A stretch of DNA of 64,000 nucleotides from GCA-2737725 sp033763995 (GTDB lineage Bacteria; Pseudomonadota; Alphaproteobacteria; Rhodospirillales; Rhodospirillaceae): the NCBI GenBank assembly GCA_033763995.1, contig JANRJL010000007.1:1-64000 (forward strand), read 5' to 3'. Positions 52,441-61,413 of this stretch are shown in pieces. A program made the position numbers and the translations under genes. The stretch's first letter is position 1. Every line of letters begins with the position of its first letter. The notes beneath the pieces are model-generated. The model searched no databases and was not told the DNA's origin. It saw nothing but the letters and a program-made list of their open reading frames with translations.

Positions 52441-52514
52441 ATACGCCGATCGCAACAGAACACCGCGGAATATGAGATCCCATCCGCTCACATGCTGACA
52501 CATAGGATCAATGC

Positions 52515-53954
52515 ATGACCGCCCCAATTAAGTTGGATGGTGAACCATCGACAGTGATCGCGCGTACTTCACAATCGCTTCGAGATTTGATTAAGGTTGC
52601 CAGTTGTATCGCGGTACCTTTGTGCGTTTGGCTATTGCCAATTGCGGTTCAGCCAAACACGAAAATAGCATTTGTCATTTCCTCCTTCATGATTGTCGCG
52701 TGGATGACGGAAATCATGGATTATTCAGTGACTGGCCTCATTGGCTTGATGATGTTTTGGGTATTTGGCATCGCGACGCCTGAGGTCATATTCAGTGGAT
52801 TTGTGAACGAAGCCTCATGGTTTTATCTCGGCGCGATGCTGATCGGGGCGATGGCTACTAAATCTGGGCTACCGCAGAGGATCGGCAACTTTGTCGTTTC
52901 CAGAGTTGGCGTCGATTACCCGAGATTGCTCCTTGGTCTGATTATCATCAATTTTCTTCTGACGTTTATCGTGCCCTCCGGAGCAGCCGTTCTGGTGATC
53001 ATGGCGTCGATCATACTCGGAGTGATGAAAATTTTGGACGTGAAAAAGGGATCCAATATTGCTCGGGGAATGTTTTTGGTCATTACTTACACGACGACCA
53101 TCTTCAATAAGATGATTATCTCAGGCACGTCGACAATTCTCGCGCGCGGCATTATCGAATCGACCGGAGGCGTAGCGGTTGCCTGGGGAGTATGGTTTGC
53201 AGCATTCTTCCCTTGCGCCGTAGTCACAATTTTTGCGTCTTGGTGGTTTACGCTCAAACTGTTTCCACCCGAGGCAGAGAGCCTCGCTGGACGGCACGAG
53301 CACATCCGAGCACATTTTGGCGTTCGCGTGCCCTGGACTTTGGGGGCTGTCAAGGGAACCGCACTCTGCTGCCTAGCTCTGGGTTTATGGATGACCGACT
53401 GGCTACATCACATCTCCCCGGCCATTATCGCTTTTGCGCTTGGACTAGCCGCATTTCTCCCCTTCATCAACGCTCTCGAGGAGCGGGACTTTCGCCAGAT
53501 CAATTATATGCCGTTTTTCTTTGTTGCCGCCGCACTCGGAATGAGTGAGGTCATGAAATCCACGGGCGGTCTGACTATCTTAGCCGACACACTCATGACC
53601 CAGATGGCCCCCCTCCTCGCGGACAAACTCACGGCAATCGTCGTGCTCTATTGGGGCGGCTTTTTCTATCACATGGCCATGGCTAGCGAGATTTCGATGT
53701 TAGTGACATCGCTGCCATTACTTATGGAATTTTCCAAGGCCCAAGGACTCAATCCTGCCTGGATTGGAATGATTTGGTCGTTTTCCTCCGGCGGGAAGCT
53801 TTTTGCCTATGAGTCGGCAGTGCTCGTTCTCGGATACGGTTATGGGTATTTCGGACATACTGACCTTATCAAGATCGGCGTTCTGCTGACAATCACCGAA
53901 TTTGTTGTAATGGCAGCCAGCATCCTTCTTTATTGGTCATTCCTTGGAATTTGA
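52515..53954 (+). CDS. DASS/SLC13-type anion permease
   Basis: A 479-residue inner-membrane transporter with about 11-12 TM helices, starting LIKVASCIAVPLCVWLLPIA. Family features are VAWMTEIMDYSVTGLIGLMM near the N-terminus and the internally related MPFFFVAAALGMSEVMKSTG in the second half. DASS proteins usually import dicarboxylates or other organic anions with sodium. ATG 52515 has AGGA 7 nt upstream. It is convergent with the decarboxylase-like gene. Base composition is visibly more AT-rich than the 1-23 kb block. Confidence 0.88.
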   Translation: MTAPIKLDGEPSTVIARTSQSLRDLIKVASCIAVPLCVWLLPIAVQPNTKIAFVISSFMIVAWMTEIMDYSVTGLIGLMMFWVFGIATPEVIFSGFVNEASWFYLGAMLIGAMATKSGLPQRIGNFVVSRVGVDYPRLLLGLIIINFLLTFIVPSGAAVLVIMASIILGVMKILDVKKGSNIARGMFLVITYTTTIFNKMIISGTSTILARGIIESTGGVAVAWGVWFAAFFPCAVVTIFASWWFTLKLFPPEAESLAGRHEHIRAHFGVRVPWTLGAVKGTALCCLALGLWMTDWLHHISPAIIAFALGLAAFLPFINALEERDFRQINYMPFFFVAAALGMSEVMKSTGGLTILADTLMTQMAPLLADKLTAIVVLYWGGFFYHMAMASEISMLVTSLPLLMEFSKAQGLNPAWIGMIWSFSSGGKLFAYESAVLVLGYGYGYFGHTDLIKIGVLLTITEFVVMAASILLYWSFLGI

Positions 53955-54100
53955 GCGTACACATTCATCGTTGATGGTGCCCATCGGAAATCCAGTCGCA
54001 TATTCTAGAAATTACAGCCCCGGCTTTCCGGAAAGATATGTAGGTCATACACAGTCCAAACACTCCGGCACCAAGCATTTCAATCTGAACCGATAGCACC

Positions 54101-55090
54101 CTAGGTCTTGGCAAGTTCAAGCGTGGAGGCAAAGAAAATATCCTCTGGAACTAGCTGGCGTGTCGTCAAGCCTTGGCTGCACATGTAACGCCCGATGGTC
54201 TCAAGTTCCTCCCTATTAGTGGATATTCCGTAGCTCCAAAAATCCTGCCCCATAAGGGAGCGTGTCCGTTCAAGCTCATCGACGGCCCAGGGAAGCGTCG
54301 TGTAAAGGTGGCCAAGCTTTTCATTGTTGTAGTAGCACAGTTTCTTGGCTTCAAGGTAAGCATTGTACACATTGACAGGGAGCCACGGATGTCGCGCTGC
54401 GAGTACTTTGCGTATGCCAATGACATGCATGATCGGAAAAATGCGCGTACGCCGAAAATAGTCCTCTTCGACCGCACGATAATCTTCGAATAACCGCCGA
54501 ATGATGAGGTTTTTACCAAGGCTTCGAGGTGGAATAACAGAGATAAGCGCATCGATCTCGCCGGCCTCGAATAGATTGTTCAAGGTCTGGCCATATGCGA
54601 TCGGTTGGAGATCAACCTCTCGCGGCAATGCCAACGTCGTTTTTTCGCGTCGTCCGGGATCAATTAACCCGCCTGTACGCCAACGAATTTCCGAAGGGCG
54701 CAATCCGAAGTCATCTTCCAAAATTCCGCGTACCCAAACTGCGGCTGTAATTTGGTACTCGGGCACGCCTACGATTTTTCCACGAAGGTCCTGCGGACGA
54801 TCGATTCCGCGATCGCTGCGAATATAGATGGCGGAGTGCCGAAAAAGTCGCGAGGGGAAGACCGGAATCGCGACATAGTTGTTCTGACCCCGATCAACAA
54901 GATGCATATGACTGGCTAGCGAGAGCTCGGTGACATCAAAATCGCCATTTCGGAAAGCCCTATGAAATGCCTCCTCCGGACTCAGCGCGAGCGTTATTGT
55001 TTCACAGCCGTTAATCGTCACGGCTCCATTGAACAGCGCGCGCGTACGATCGTACTCTACTCCGGCAAGGGAAATCGTCAGTCTACCCAT
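54101..55090 (-). CDS. 4,5-dihydroxyphthalate decarboxylase-like/periplasmic-binding-fold protein
   Basis: A 329-residue protein starting ISLAGVEYDRTRALFNGAVT, typical of proteins annotated as 4,5-dihydroxyphthalate decarboxylase (Pht5), which share a type 2 periplasmic-binding fold. Also visible are DFDVTELSLASHMHLVDRG, LRGKIVGVPEYQITAAVWVR and YFRRTRIFPIMHVIGI. No signal peptide is seen, so it is probably cytoplasmic. In the family it decarboxylates an aromatic acid or binds a related ligand; which applies here is unknown. It lies last in the CobW/cyclic-amidohydrolase operon. Confidence 0.85.
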   Translation of the reverse strand: MGRLTISLAGVEYDRTRALFNGAVTINGCETITLALSPEEAFHRAFRNGDFDVTELSLASHMHLVDRGQNNYVAIPVFPSRLFRHSAIYIRSDRGIDRPQDLRGKIVGVPEYQITAAVWVRGILEDDFGLRPSEIRWRTGGLIDPGRREKTTLALPREVDLQPIAYGQTLNNLFEAGEIDALISVIPPRSLGKNLIIRRLFEDYRAVEEDYFRRTRIFPIMHVIGIRKVLAARHPWLPVNVYNAYLEAKKLCYYNNEKLGHLYTTLPWAVDELERTRSLMGQDFWSYGISTNREELETIGRYMCSQGLTTRQLVPEDIFFASTLELAKT

Positions 55091-55152
55091 AGTTGGTTAC
55101 CTCGGCTTCGGCGCCTCATGGTGCCCGATATGCTGCGTAGATACACCGCCAC

Positions 55153-56538
55153 TTAAGACGGGTAGCGTGCACGCGCTTGCTTGCCCCAACCCTTCTCACC
55201 CACCACCTTGCCATTCTGAAAAACAGTTCTGCCTCGAACCAGAGTGCGGACTGTCTTGCCGCGAAAACGCCGCCCAGCGTAAGGCGACCATCCAGTCAAA
55301 CTTAGTACGTCCCCATCGCGAATCTCATATTCGTTCTCGAGATCGACGACGGCAATGTCCGCGTGGTAGCCTGGTTGAATGTCGCCTTTATCGATAATTC
55401 CGAATATCTTCGCAGGTCGCGTGGAACAGGCATCGACTACGCGTTCAAGCGTGATATTCCCATCTAACGCCGCCGTCAGGAACATGCTGAGATAGAATTG
55501 CGCGGATGGGGTGCCGGTATGAGCTTTCCATCCATCCTTCCAGCCGATTTCCTTCTCCTCGCGGGTATGCGGCGCATGGTCCGTCGCAACGATGTCGATA
55601 GTACCGTCGCGTAGTCCTTGCCATAGGCTCGGGACATTTTTCTCAGGCACCCAGTATGAGAGCGCGTAGGATCCCAGACGCTGAACGGCGCTCCAATCGC
55701 AACCCAGAAAAAGCGCCCATGGGTTTATCTCACATGTAACCCTTTGCCCAGCGGCCTTGGCGCTACGAATGAGATCGACGCTGCCAGCGGTTTGGGTATG
55801 CAGAATATGAAGATGACAGCCTGCGGCTCGTTGCAAGCGCAGGAGCGTCGCAATGGCCGTTTCCCAAATCACGCCGTCATGGGCTGCATAGGCCTTTGCG
55901 TATGCGAGGGCGTCCCGTTCGCCGCGGTCCCAGTATTTTTTTTCAATTACATCCATGAGCGCCTGATCATGGGGGTGCACCATGAGCGGCACGTTGACTT
56001 TCGCGCAATGCTGCATGATTTCGAGGAGCCGCCCATGGTCATGCACACCAATCCCAGGCATGTGAGGATAGGAACGTCCCGTATCTACAACCATGAAAAT
56101 CTTGAAGGCGGCAATTCCCTCCTTGGCCATGCGTGGAATTTCGTCCGTTATTGTCGGCGCAGGATTGAAATTCCAATCCACGACCGCATCCCTCTCGTAG
56201 ATTGCGAACTGCTTTTTTAGTAAGGAGTGCGTATTGGGTGGCGGCATGACATTTGGCATCGCCACGCTCGTCGTAACTCCGCCACTCGCGCACTGAAGGG
56301 TGGATGTATGTATCGTATCCTTGTACTCGAATCCGGGTTCAGTTCCCTGTCGGTGATGCGAATGCATGTCGATGGCCCCGGGAAGCACGGCGTAGCCGGA
56401 TGCATCGATGATCTCTTTTGCGGATGGCTCGGTTCCCGGCGCATAAATCCCCGCAACCAGCCCATCTTTGATGCCGATAGACCTGAGGCCCCGCGTCGTC
56501 GATGTAACCAGTAGGCCGTTCTTGATCATGCAGTCCAT
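55153..56538 (-). CDS. Cyclic amidohydrolase (dihydroorotase/hydantoinase-like)
   Basis: A 461-residue TIM-barrel metal hydrolase of the hydantoinase/dihydropyrimidinase/allantoinase group. The metal-binding HxH with the Arg seen in dihydroorotase-like enzymes is in AIDMHSHHRQGTEPG. The carboxylated-Lys position is AFKIFMVVDTG. Further His ligands are in HPHDQALMD and HLHILHTQTAG, and the catalytic Asp is in IVATDHAPHTREEKE. It opens a cyclic amide or imide ring. ATG 56538 follows GGGAGA, and the open-frame Met 27 nt upstream is weaker. CobW lies directly upstream and could supply its metal. Confidence 0.88.
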   Translation of the reverse strand: MDCMIKNGLLVTSTTRGLRSIGIKDGLVAGIYAPGTEPSAKEIIDASGYAVLPGAIDMHSHHRQGTEPGFEYKDTIHTSTLQCASGGVTTSVAMPNVMPPPNTHSLLKKQFAIYERDAVVDWNFNPAPTITDEIPRMAKEGIAAFKIFMVVDTGRSYPHMPGIGVHDHGRLLEIMQHCAKVNVPLMVHPHDQALMDVIEKKYWDRGERDALAYAKAYAAHDGVIWETAIATLLRLQRAAGCHLHILHTQTAGSVDLIRSAKAAGQRVTCEINPWALFLGCDWSAVQRLGSYALSYWVPEKNVPSLWQGLRDGTIDIVATDHAPHTREEKEIGWKDGWKAHTGTPSAQFYLSMFLTAALDGNITLERVVDACSTRPAKIFGIIDKGDIQPGYHADIAVVDLENEYEIRDGDVLSLTGWSPYAGRRFRGKTVRTLVRGRTVFQNGKVVGEKGWGKQARARYPS

Positions 56539-56571
56539 GAATATTCTCCCGTAAATTGCAAGCACAGTCGG

Positions 56572-57639
56572 TTAGATTTCTGCGGCTGGACGCATGCGGA
56601 TGGTATCGAGCACACGAAAAACGAAATCGCGCGACAGCCCGCGCGTTATGAAGACAATCTGCGATTTGCGTTCGCCGCGAGGCCACGCATCAAGCGTCAT
56701 AGGCGGGTGAAAAAGGCGCTGCACAGCCTGAACCACTACTGGTCTATCGCGTCCAGCGATCTGCAGAATACCCTTCACTCGAAGGAGATCATCACCGTGT
56801 GCAACGACCAGAGCATCTAACCAGTGCGCGACGTGCTCCCAAGCCAGCGGTTCTTGAAAAGTGAAACTAAAGGAAACTATCCCGGCACTGTGGCGATTGA
56901 CGTTGCGAGCATGGCCATCATGGCCGTGAGCATCATGAGCATGACTATGTGCAGATGTTATGTCGTGTTGATATTGTTCGGCACTGAGCCAAGCCGCAAC
57001 CTCATCCCCTTTTGTGGCAGGATCGTAGATGTCGACTGTCTTAAAATCGAGTGGCATAGTCATTTTTGTCAGGGATGAGAAATGCAGCCGCATGCCAGGA
57101 TTCAACGACGCAAGGTGGTGCGCGAGCGAATGCGCTGCATCGGCTGCCAAATCGGTTTTGGTGATGATGACTTGGTCGGCCACTGCAGCTTGCTTCATGG
57201 CCTCCGGATAGCGTGCCAGAGTCGACTCGCCATGTACCGCGTCAACGGCGGTGATAACTTGACGAAGCCGATACCGTGTCGAGACAGGGTAAGTCATCAG
57301 CGCGTAGAGTACCGGCGCCGGATCGGCCAGCCCGGTCGTTTCGATCACAACGCTGTCGAAAGCCCGCACTTCTCCCCTGCTTCGCTTCGAGGATAATTCG
57401 CGCAAAGTATTGACCAGGTCACCACGTACTGTGCAGCACAGACATCCTGTCGATAGTTCAATCGTATTGTCGTTACTGGCTGCGATGAGCGCGTGGTCAA
57501 TACCTATATCGCCAAACTCGTTGACGATGACCGCAGTATTGCTCAATTCGCGGCTATGCAACCAAGCATTGAGAAGCGTGGATTTCCCGCTGCCTAGGAA
57601 ACCAGTCAACAGTATGACAGGCAGATTGCTCTCACTCAT
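56572..57639 (-). CDS. CobW/COG0523-family GTPase
   Basis: A 355-residue G3E GTPase with Walker A GFLGSGKST, the metal motif STGCLCCTVRGDLVNTL, the switch region ETTGLADPAPVLYALMTYP, a His/Asp-rich stretch (SAHSHAHDAHGHDGHARN) and the C-terminal CobW domain. It starts at 57639, with an in-frame alternative at 57663. It is first in the minus-strand operon with the cyclic amidohydrolase and the decarboxylase-like gene, and diverges from the IclR gene. Its neighbours suggest that it metallates that hydrolase; this is inference. It is a paralogue of the gene at 5455-6567. Confidence 0.9.
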   Translation of the reverse strand: MSESNLPVILLTGFLGSGKSTLLNAWLHSRELSNTAVIVNEFGDIGIDHALIAASNDNTIELSTGCLCCTVRGDLVNTLRELSSKRSRGEVRAFDSVVIETTGLADPAPVLYALMTYPVSTRYRLRQVITAVDAVHGESTLARYPEAMKQAAVADQVIITKTDLAADAAHSLAHHLASLNPGMRLHFSSLTKMTMPLDFKTVDIYDPATKGDEVAAWLSAEQYQHDITSAHSHAHDAHGHDGHARNVNRHSAGIVSFSFTFQEPLAWEHVAHWLDALVVAHGDDLLRVKGILQIAGRDRPVVVQAVQRLFHPPMTLDAWPRGERKSQIVFITRGLSRDFVFRVLDTIRMRPAAEI

Positions 57640-57792
57640 ACGTGCCCTTGCGTGACTACACACGCGATCTTCAGCGAAGCCGCCGTACGTGGCTGCATGG
57701 CGCTTAAACTCAATGGGCTCAACGAAATGCGTTGCTTTGGCCTGACGTTAGTCATATCAACGATTATCCTATAAATTAATAATTTGCAATAC

Positions 57793-57807
57793 TCTCAATA
57801 TATGAGA
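57793..57807. promoter_or_regulatory. Candidate IclR operator, inverted repeat
   Basis: TCTCA-ATATA-TGAGA lies in the 226-bp divergent region between the CobW operon and the IclR gene, centred 66 bp before the IclR ATG. It is the most symmetrical site there, suitable for a dimeric repressor. The arms are short, so the call is tentative. CTCAATATA also occurs at 63323-63331. Confidence 0.45.
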
Positions 57808-57865
57808 ATAATGTCGATTGTGGAGTATCCTCCTATAGCCGCGAAATACTTATCGTCAGGGTTCC

Positions 57866-58633
57866 ATGGCTTCGCTCAGCCGTCCAATCGCGATCCTCCA
57901 GCTTTTTGAAGACGGTCAATCTGTCTGGACGGTCGAACAGATAAGCCAGAAGCTCGGGATCTCCGCCAGCACGGCCTACAGGCATGTCGGAGAGTTAGTA
58001 AAGTCGGGATTTCTCGATCCAGTGACAGGCGCTGGCTATGCCCTCGGTCCCGCGTTTATTCGCTATGACCGCGTGCTTCGACAGTCGGATCCACTCATTC
58101 ATGTCGCAGAGCCGGTGATGAGAACGCTGCTTAAGATCACGAGTCAGAACTGTACCGTGGTCTTATGCCGTAGATTCAAAGATTGCGTCATGTCGGTGCA
58201 CGAGATACGAGGCGCCGCTGCGCGAGGGCATACCAGTTACGAGCGTGGTGTCGCCCGACCGATGTTTCTGGGCGCAACATCAAAGGTCATTCTCGCTCAT
58301 TTACCGACCCGAACGCTCCGAAGCATTTACTTGTCGAACGAGAAGGCGATCCGGCCCAGTCTTAAAACAGGCGGTTGGAAGGAATTTAACCGCCATCTGC
58401 GCGAGATACGTCAGCAAGGCTTCTCATTAACGGAATCGGAAGTTGCCAAAAGACGTCTAGGGCTTGCCGCACCTATCATGCGAAACGGACAGGTCATCGG
58501 AAGTCTTAGTCTTATCGCAGACTCGAATGGCCTCGATAAGAAAACATTTTCTGGATTCGTTACGCACGTTGTCGAAGCTGCCGCGCACATTTCGAGATCC
58601 CTTACCAGGGAGTCGCCGGTAGTTCCACGCTAA
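57866..58633 (+). CDS. IclR-family transcriptional regulator
   Basis: A 255-residue regulator with an N-terminal winged helix (residues about 5-60: PIAILQLFEDGQSVWTVEQI; LGISASTAYRHVGELVKSGF) and a C-terminal effector-binding IclR domain (about 75-245: ERGVARPMFLGATSKVILAH). It diverges from the CobW/cyclic-amidohydrolase operon and heads the hydrolase and LLM genes, so it probably controls both in response to the substrate or an intermediate. Confidence 0.92.
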   Translation: MASLSRPIAILQLFEDGQSVWTVEQISQKLGISASTAYRHVGELVKSGFLDPVTGAGYALGPAFIRYDRVLRQSDPLIHVAEPVMRTLLKITSQNCTVVLCRRFKDCVMSVHEIRGAAARGHTSYERGVARPMFLGATSKVILAHLPTRTLRSIYLSNEKAIRPSLKTGGWKEFNRHLREIRQQGFSLTESEVAKRRLGLAAPIMRNGQVIGSLSLIADSNGLDKKTFSGFVTHVVEAAAHISRSLTRESPVVPR

Positions 58634-58664
58634 GCCGTAGAAAGTTTATAGAGGGAGACCAGTC

Positions 58665-59576
58665 GTGCGGCAAATTGCAGTTCATTTCTACAGCGAGGGT
58701 TCAAAGCTCAAGGGTCTGTTGCGCTTACCCGACAATGGTTCTGGCCCTTGGCCCGGCATTGTTCAGGGGCCTGGCTGGCTCGGGCTTCACGATGCCAAAC
58801 TTTACGAACGCTATCATCATAGTTTCACCGCCGCCGGCTACGCTGTCCTTGTGTTCGACTATCGAGGATTTGGGGAAAGCGAGGGCGAACGCGGAATGAT
58901 CCTGCCATTGCGGCAAGCCGACGACATTCGCAATGCGGTGACTTTTCTTCAGACACGACCCGAGGCCGATCCGAATCGGATCGGACTTTTTGGGTCCGGA
59001 GGCACCGGCGGTGCTGTTCCCATTTATGTCGCGGCGATCGATTCCCGAGTAAAATGCGTCGTGAGTAACTACGCTTTTGCCAACGGCAAAGAGTGGCTCC
59101 GCAGCATGCGGCGAGAGTACGAATGGCTGGAGTTGTTGAGCCGTCTTGCGGCTGATCGAAAAAACCGGGTGCTCACTGGTCAGGGCGAAATGGTGAGTCC
59201 ACGCGAAGAGTTAATGATCGCGACACCGGAGCGCAAGCAAACCGCAATTAAGAAAGATGTCGACACGCGAATCCCCGAAAAGGTTTCCCTACGCTGTGCC
59301 GAGGCGATCATAGAGTTCGTGCCCGAAGATTATGTGGCGATGATCTCACCCCGCGCGATCATGTTTATCTCGACCGAGCATGATGCGACAACACCAGAGG
59401 ATTCGACCTTCCGCCTGTTCGAGAAGGCCGGCCACCCGAAAAAGTTGATCCTTCAAAAGGAAACGTCTCACTATAAAGCTTACGATGATTACTTTGAACT
59501 TGTGACGCCGCAAATTGTCGATTGGTTTAATCGTCACCTGACCTACGACAAAGTCGACTCCTGGGAGCATTCCTGA
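58665..59576 (+). CDS. Alpha/beta hydrolase with altered nucleophile elbow
   Basis: A 303-residue dienelactone-hydrolase-like alpha/beta protein: PGIVQGPGWLGLHD (oxyanion side), YAVLVFDYRGFGESEGERG, the elbow IGLFGSGGTGGAVPIYVA and the acid/His part STEHDATTPEDSTFRL and ETSHYKAYDDYF. The nucleophile position of the G-x-S-x-G elbow is Gly112 here (G110-S-G-G-T-G-G116), so classical serine catalysis may be lost or moved to Ser111. It starts with GTG at 58665 after a GAGGGAGA site. It lies between the IclR and LLM genes and is probably under the same control. Confidence 0.8.
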   Translation: MRQIAVHFYSEGSKLKGLLRLPDNGSGPWPGIVQGPGWLGLHDAKLYERYHHSFTAAGYAVLVFDYRGFGESEGERGMILPLRQADDIRNAVTFLQTRPEADPNRIGLFGSGGTGGAVPIYVAAIDSRVKCVVSNYAFANGKEWLRSMRREYEWLELLSRLAADRKNRVLTGQGEMVSPREELMIATPERKQTAIKKDVDTRIPEKVSLRCAEAIIEFVPEDYVAMISPRAIMFISTEHDATTPEDSTFRLFEKAGHPKKLILQKETSHYKAYDDYFELVTPQIVDWFNRHLTYDKVDSWEHS

Positions 59577-59647
59577 ACGCTTGGCCAACATCGCGGCCTC
59601 TGCAGTACTGACCTCACTCGATAACATGGAAAAGGGAGAAGCAAACA

Positions 59648-60631
59648 ATGCCAACAGAGTATGGTTTATTGCTGCCGCACTTCGGAAGCGCCGCGAGCAA
59701 GGATAAGATAATTCGAGGATCCCAAAGGGCCGAAGCACTCGGCTTCAACTCGGTTTTTGTGCGAGACCATCTGGTGTTCCATCCCCATGGGATGGAGGGC
59801 ACAGACAACACATTCATCGATCCCTTTGTTACGCTTTCGGCGGTAAGCGCCGTGACCTCCAAGATTAAGCTAGGGTTCGGCTCCCTTATACCCCACCGCC
59901 ATCCTCTGCTGCTGGCGCTGATGATTAATTCTCTCGAGTATATGGCTGGACAGCGCCTTCTGCTCAGTCTGGGAATCGGGAATTTTCAAGTGGAATTCGA
60001 TGCTGTCGGCATGAAGGATTGGCCGCGCGACGAAGTGGCTGCGGAACAAGTCGAGATCCTGAGAAAATCCTGGACGCACGATCATTTTAGCCATCAGGGA
60101 AAGTACTATGCCAACGCAGAGCTTGGTCTTCGCCCACGCGTCGCAAAGCCGTTGCCGATCTGGTATGCTGGCGCAACCCCGGCGTCTGTTCGGCGCGCTC
60201 TGGCCTTTTGCGATGGCTGGCTCCCGGGGCGCATTACATTGAATACGTATAAGAAGCGTGTGGAAAAACTTCGCGGAGATGCAGCCGCCATGGGCAAGCC
60301 GCGCCTTTTTGAAGGTTGCATTCCCATCACCAGCATTGACGTCGACCGGGAGTCCGCCTTGCGCAAAGTCAACGTCGAGGGTCTTCTGAGCAATGCGAAC
60401 CAGCAAAAGTTTTGGGTCAAGCCCGATTCTGGCTCGTTCGCAAAGTGGGAGGATTTGGAAGGGTCTTTTATGGTTGGAACTCCTGACGATATTGTGAAGG
60501 ACGTTGAAAAGTACCTCGAAGTTGGAATTGACCACATCGTGTTCGATTTGCGCTTCCGGTTTGACGAATGGGATCAATGTGTGGATCTGCTCGGCAAAGA
60601 AGTGCTTCCGCGCCTACGAAAGCTGGGATAG
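59648..60631 (+). CDS. LLM-class oxidoreductase, possibly F420-dependent
   Basis: A 327-residue luciferase-like TIM-barrel enzyme: LLPHFGSAASKDKIIRGSQR, NSVFVRDHLVFHP, TSKIKLGFGSLIPHRHPLLL, LSLGIGNFQVEFDAVGM and PLPIWYAGATPASVRRALAF. The fold serves F420- and FMN-dependent enzymes. The family and the F420 operon 8 kb away make F420 plausible, but not proven. GGGAG (59634-59638) precedes the ATG. It is last of three plus-strand genes after IclR and is the only candidate F420H2 user in this half of the window, probably acting on the substrate of the cyclic amidohydrolase set. Confidence 0.85.
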   Translation: MPTEYGLLLPHFGSAASKDKIIRGSQRAEALGFNSVFVRDHLVFHPHGMEGTDNTFIDPFVTLSAVSAVTSKIKLGFGSLIPHRHPLLLALMINSLEYMAGQRLLLSLGIGNFQVEFDAVGMKDWPRDEVAAEQVEILRKSWTHDHFSHQGKYYANAELGLRPRVAKPLPIWYAGATPASVRRALAFCDGWLPGRITLNTYKKRVEKLRGDAAAMGKPRLFEGCIPITSIDVDRESALRKVNVEGLLSNANQQKFWVKPDSGSFAKWEDLEGSFMVGTPDDIVKDVEKYLEVGIDHIVFDLRFRFDEWDQCVDLLGKEVLPRLRKLG

Positions 60632-60719
60632 TCACTTCCATACCAGTTCTTACACCATTCGCGAGACACATCCTTCCAGTCTCCTAGTATTCCTGCCGAA
60701 ACACTCGCGCTAAAGGATG

Positions 60720-61206
60720 TCAGAATGCGGTGCTGCCGTTGGCGTCACAGCGCCAGTCATGAAAGGCTGATAGTGCGATCCATACCGGTATGCCGAGAGC
60801 ACTCGCCAAGTGCGCGGTGGAGGTATCGACGACGATCACGGGATCGACTTGATTTATAAGCTCGGCGGTCCCAGGTAAGATGTCGAGCACAACGAGCAGC
60901 TCGTGAGGAAGTGGCTCTCACCCAGGCGCTTGATGTCTGCTGTAATCTTTCTCTTCTGGAAACTAAAGAGACGGTTCCGGCGATCGGCAAACAAACGAAG
61001 GCAATCGGAGAGCGATAACGTCCGGTTAGCGTCCGTAGCGCTTCCGGCCCACGCGATGCCGATGTTACGCCACGCAAGAGTTGCACGGAGATTTTTGATT
61101 ATACACTTGGATAGCCTGAGATAGAGAAGGCGCGACAGATTTTCGGTATTGATGCCCAACGCTTTCGGAAGTGACCTAAGCGGTATGTGCGTGTCAAAGC
61201 ACGATT
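60720..61206 (-). pseudogene. Glycosyltransferase-9/TPR-type protein, decayed
   Basis: Read on the minus strand from about 61206, the pieces CFDTHIPLRSLPKALGINTE, IGIAWAGSATDANRTLSLSD and LFSFQKRKITADIKRL keep the order of the heptosyltransferase-like C-terminus found in many TPR glycosyltransferases. After a one-base frameshift near 60905 the sequence continues TAELINQVDPVIVVDTSTAH, LASALGIPVWIALSAFHDWR and a stop at 60720-60722. The N-terminal portion is missing. The conserved AxDTSTAHLAxALG-type core in a frame-broken remnant shows a real ancestor. Confidence 0.78.
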
Positions 61207-61413
61207 GATCGACATAGTCCGATCAAGCAACCCAATCAAACAGTCCGATAAGCTTCGGGCGCATTGTCGATACTGTTAGGGGTATAGCTCGCGTCGACTC
61301 TGAGTGGGACTGTGCCTTGGCGATACTCGCGACACCTTGGAAGACGAACAACGCAGCTTAAGAATGAAAAAACCATCCGACCGCGCCCTGAGTTAAAGCC
61401 CTATCCACTGGCA

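Larger units (their letters stand above)
51171..52514. other. 1.3-kb intergenic stretch with an IS scar
   Basis: This stretch lies between the F420 operon and the DASS permease gene. It contains a decayed IS3-like fragment (51360 to about 51540) and a strong inverted repeat (52409-52440). The other open frames, including one of 182 residues at 51970-52518, have no recognisable content and overlap those structures, so they were not called. Confidence 0.6.

Noticed and set aside
51970..52518. 182-residue plus-strand open frame before the permease
   Set aside because: It includes a perfect hairpin, has no recognisable domain, lacks a clear ribosome site and overlaps the permease start.
60757..61086. 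109-residue minus-strand frame as a gene
   Set aside because: It is an off-frame reading of the decayed glycosyltransferase; the family-like segments lie in the other two minus frames.
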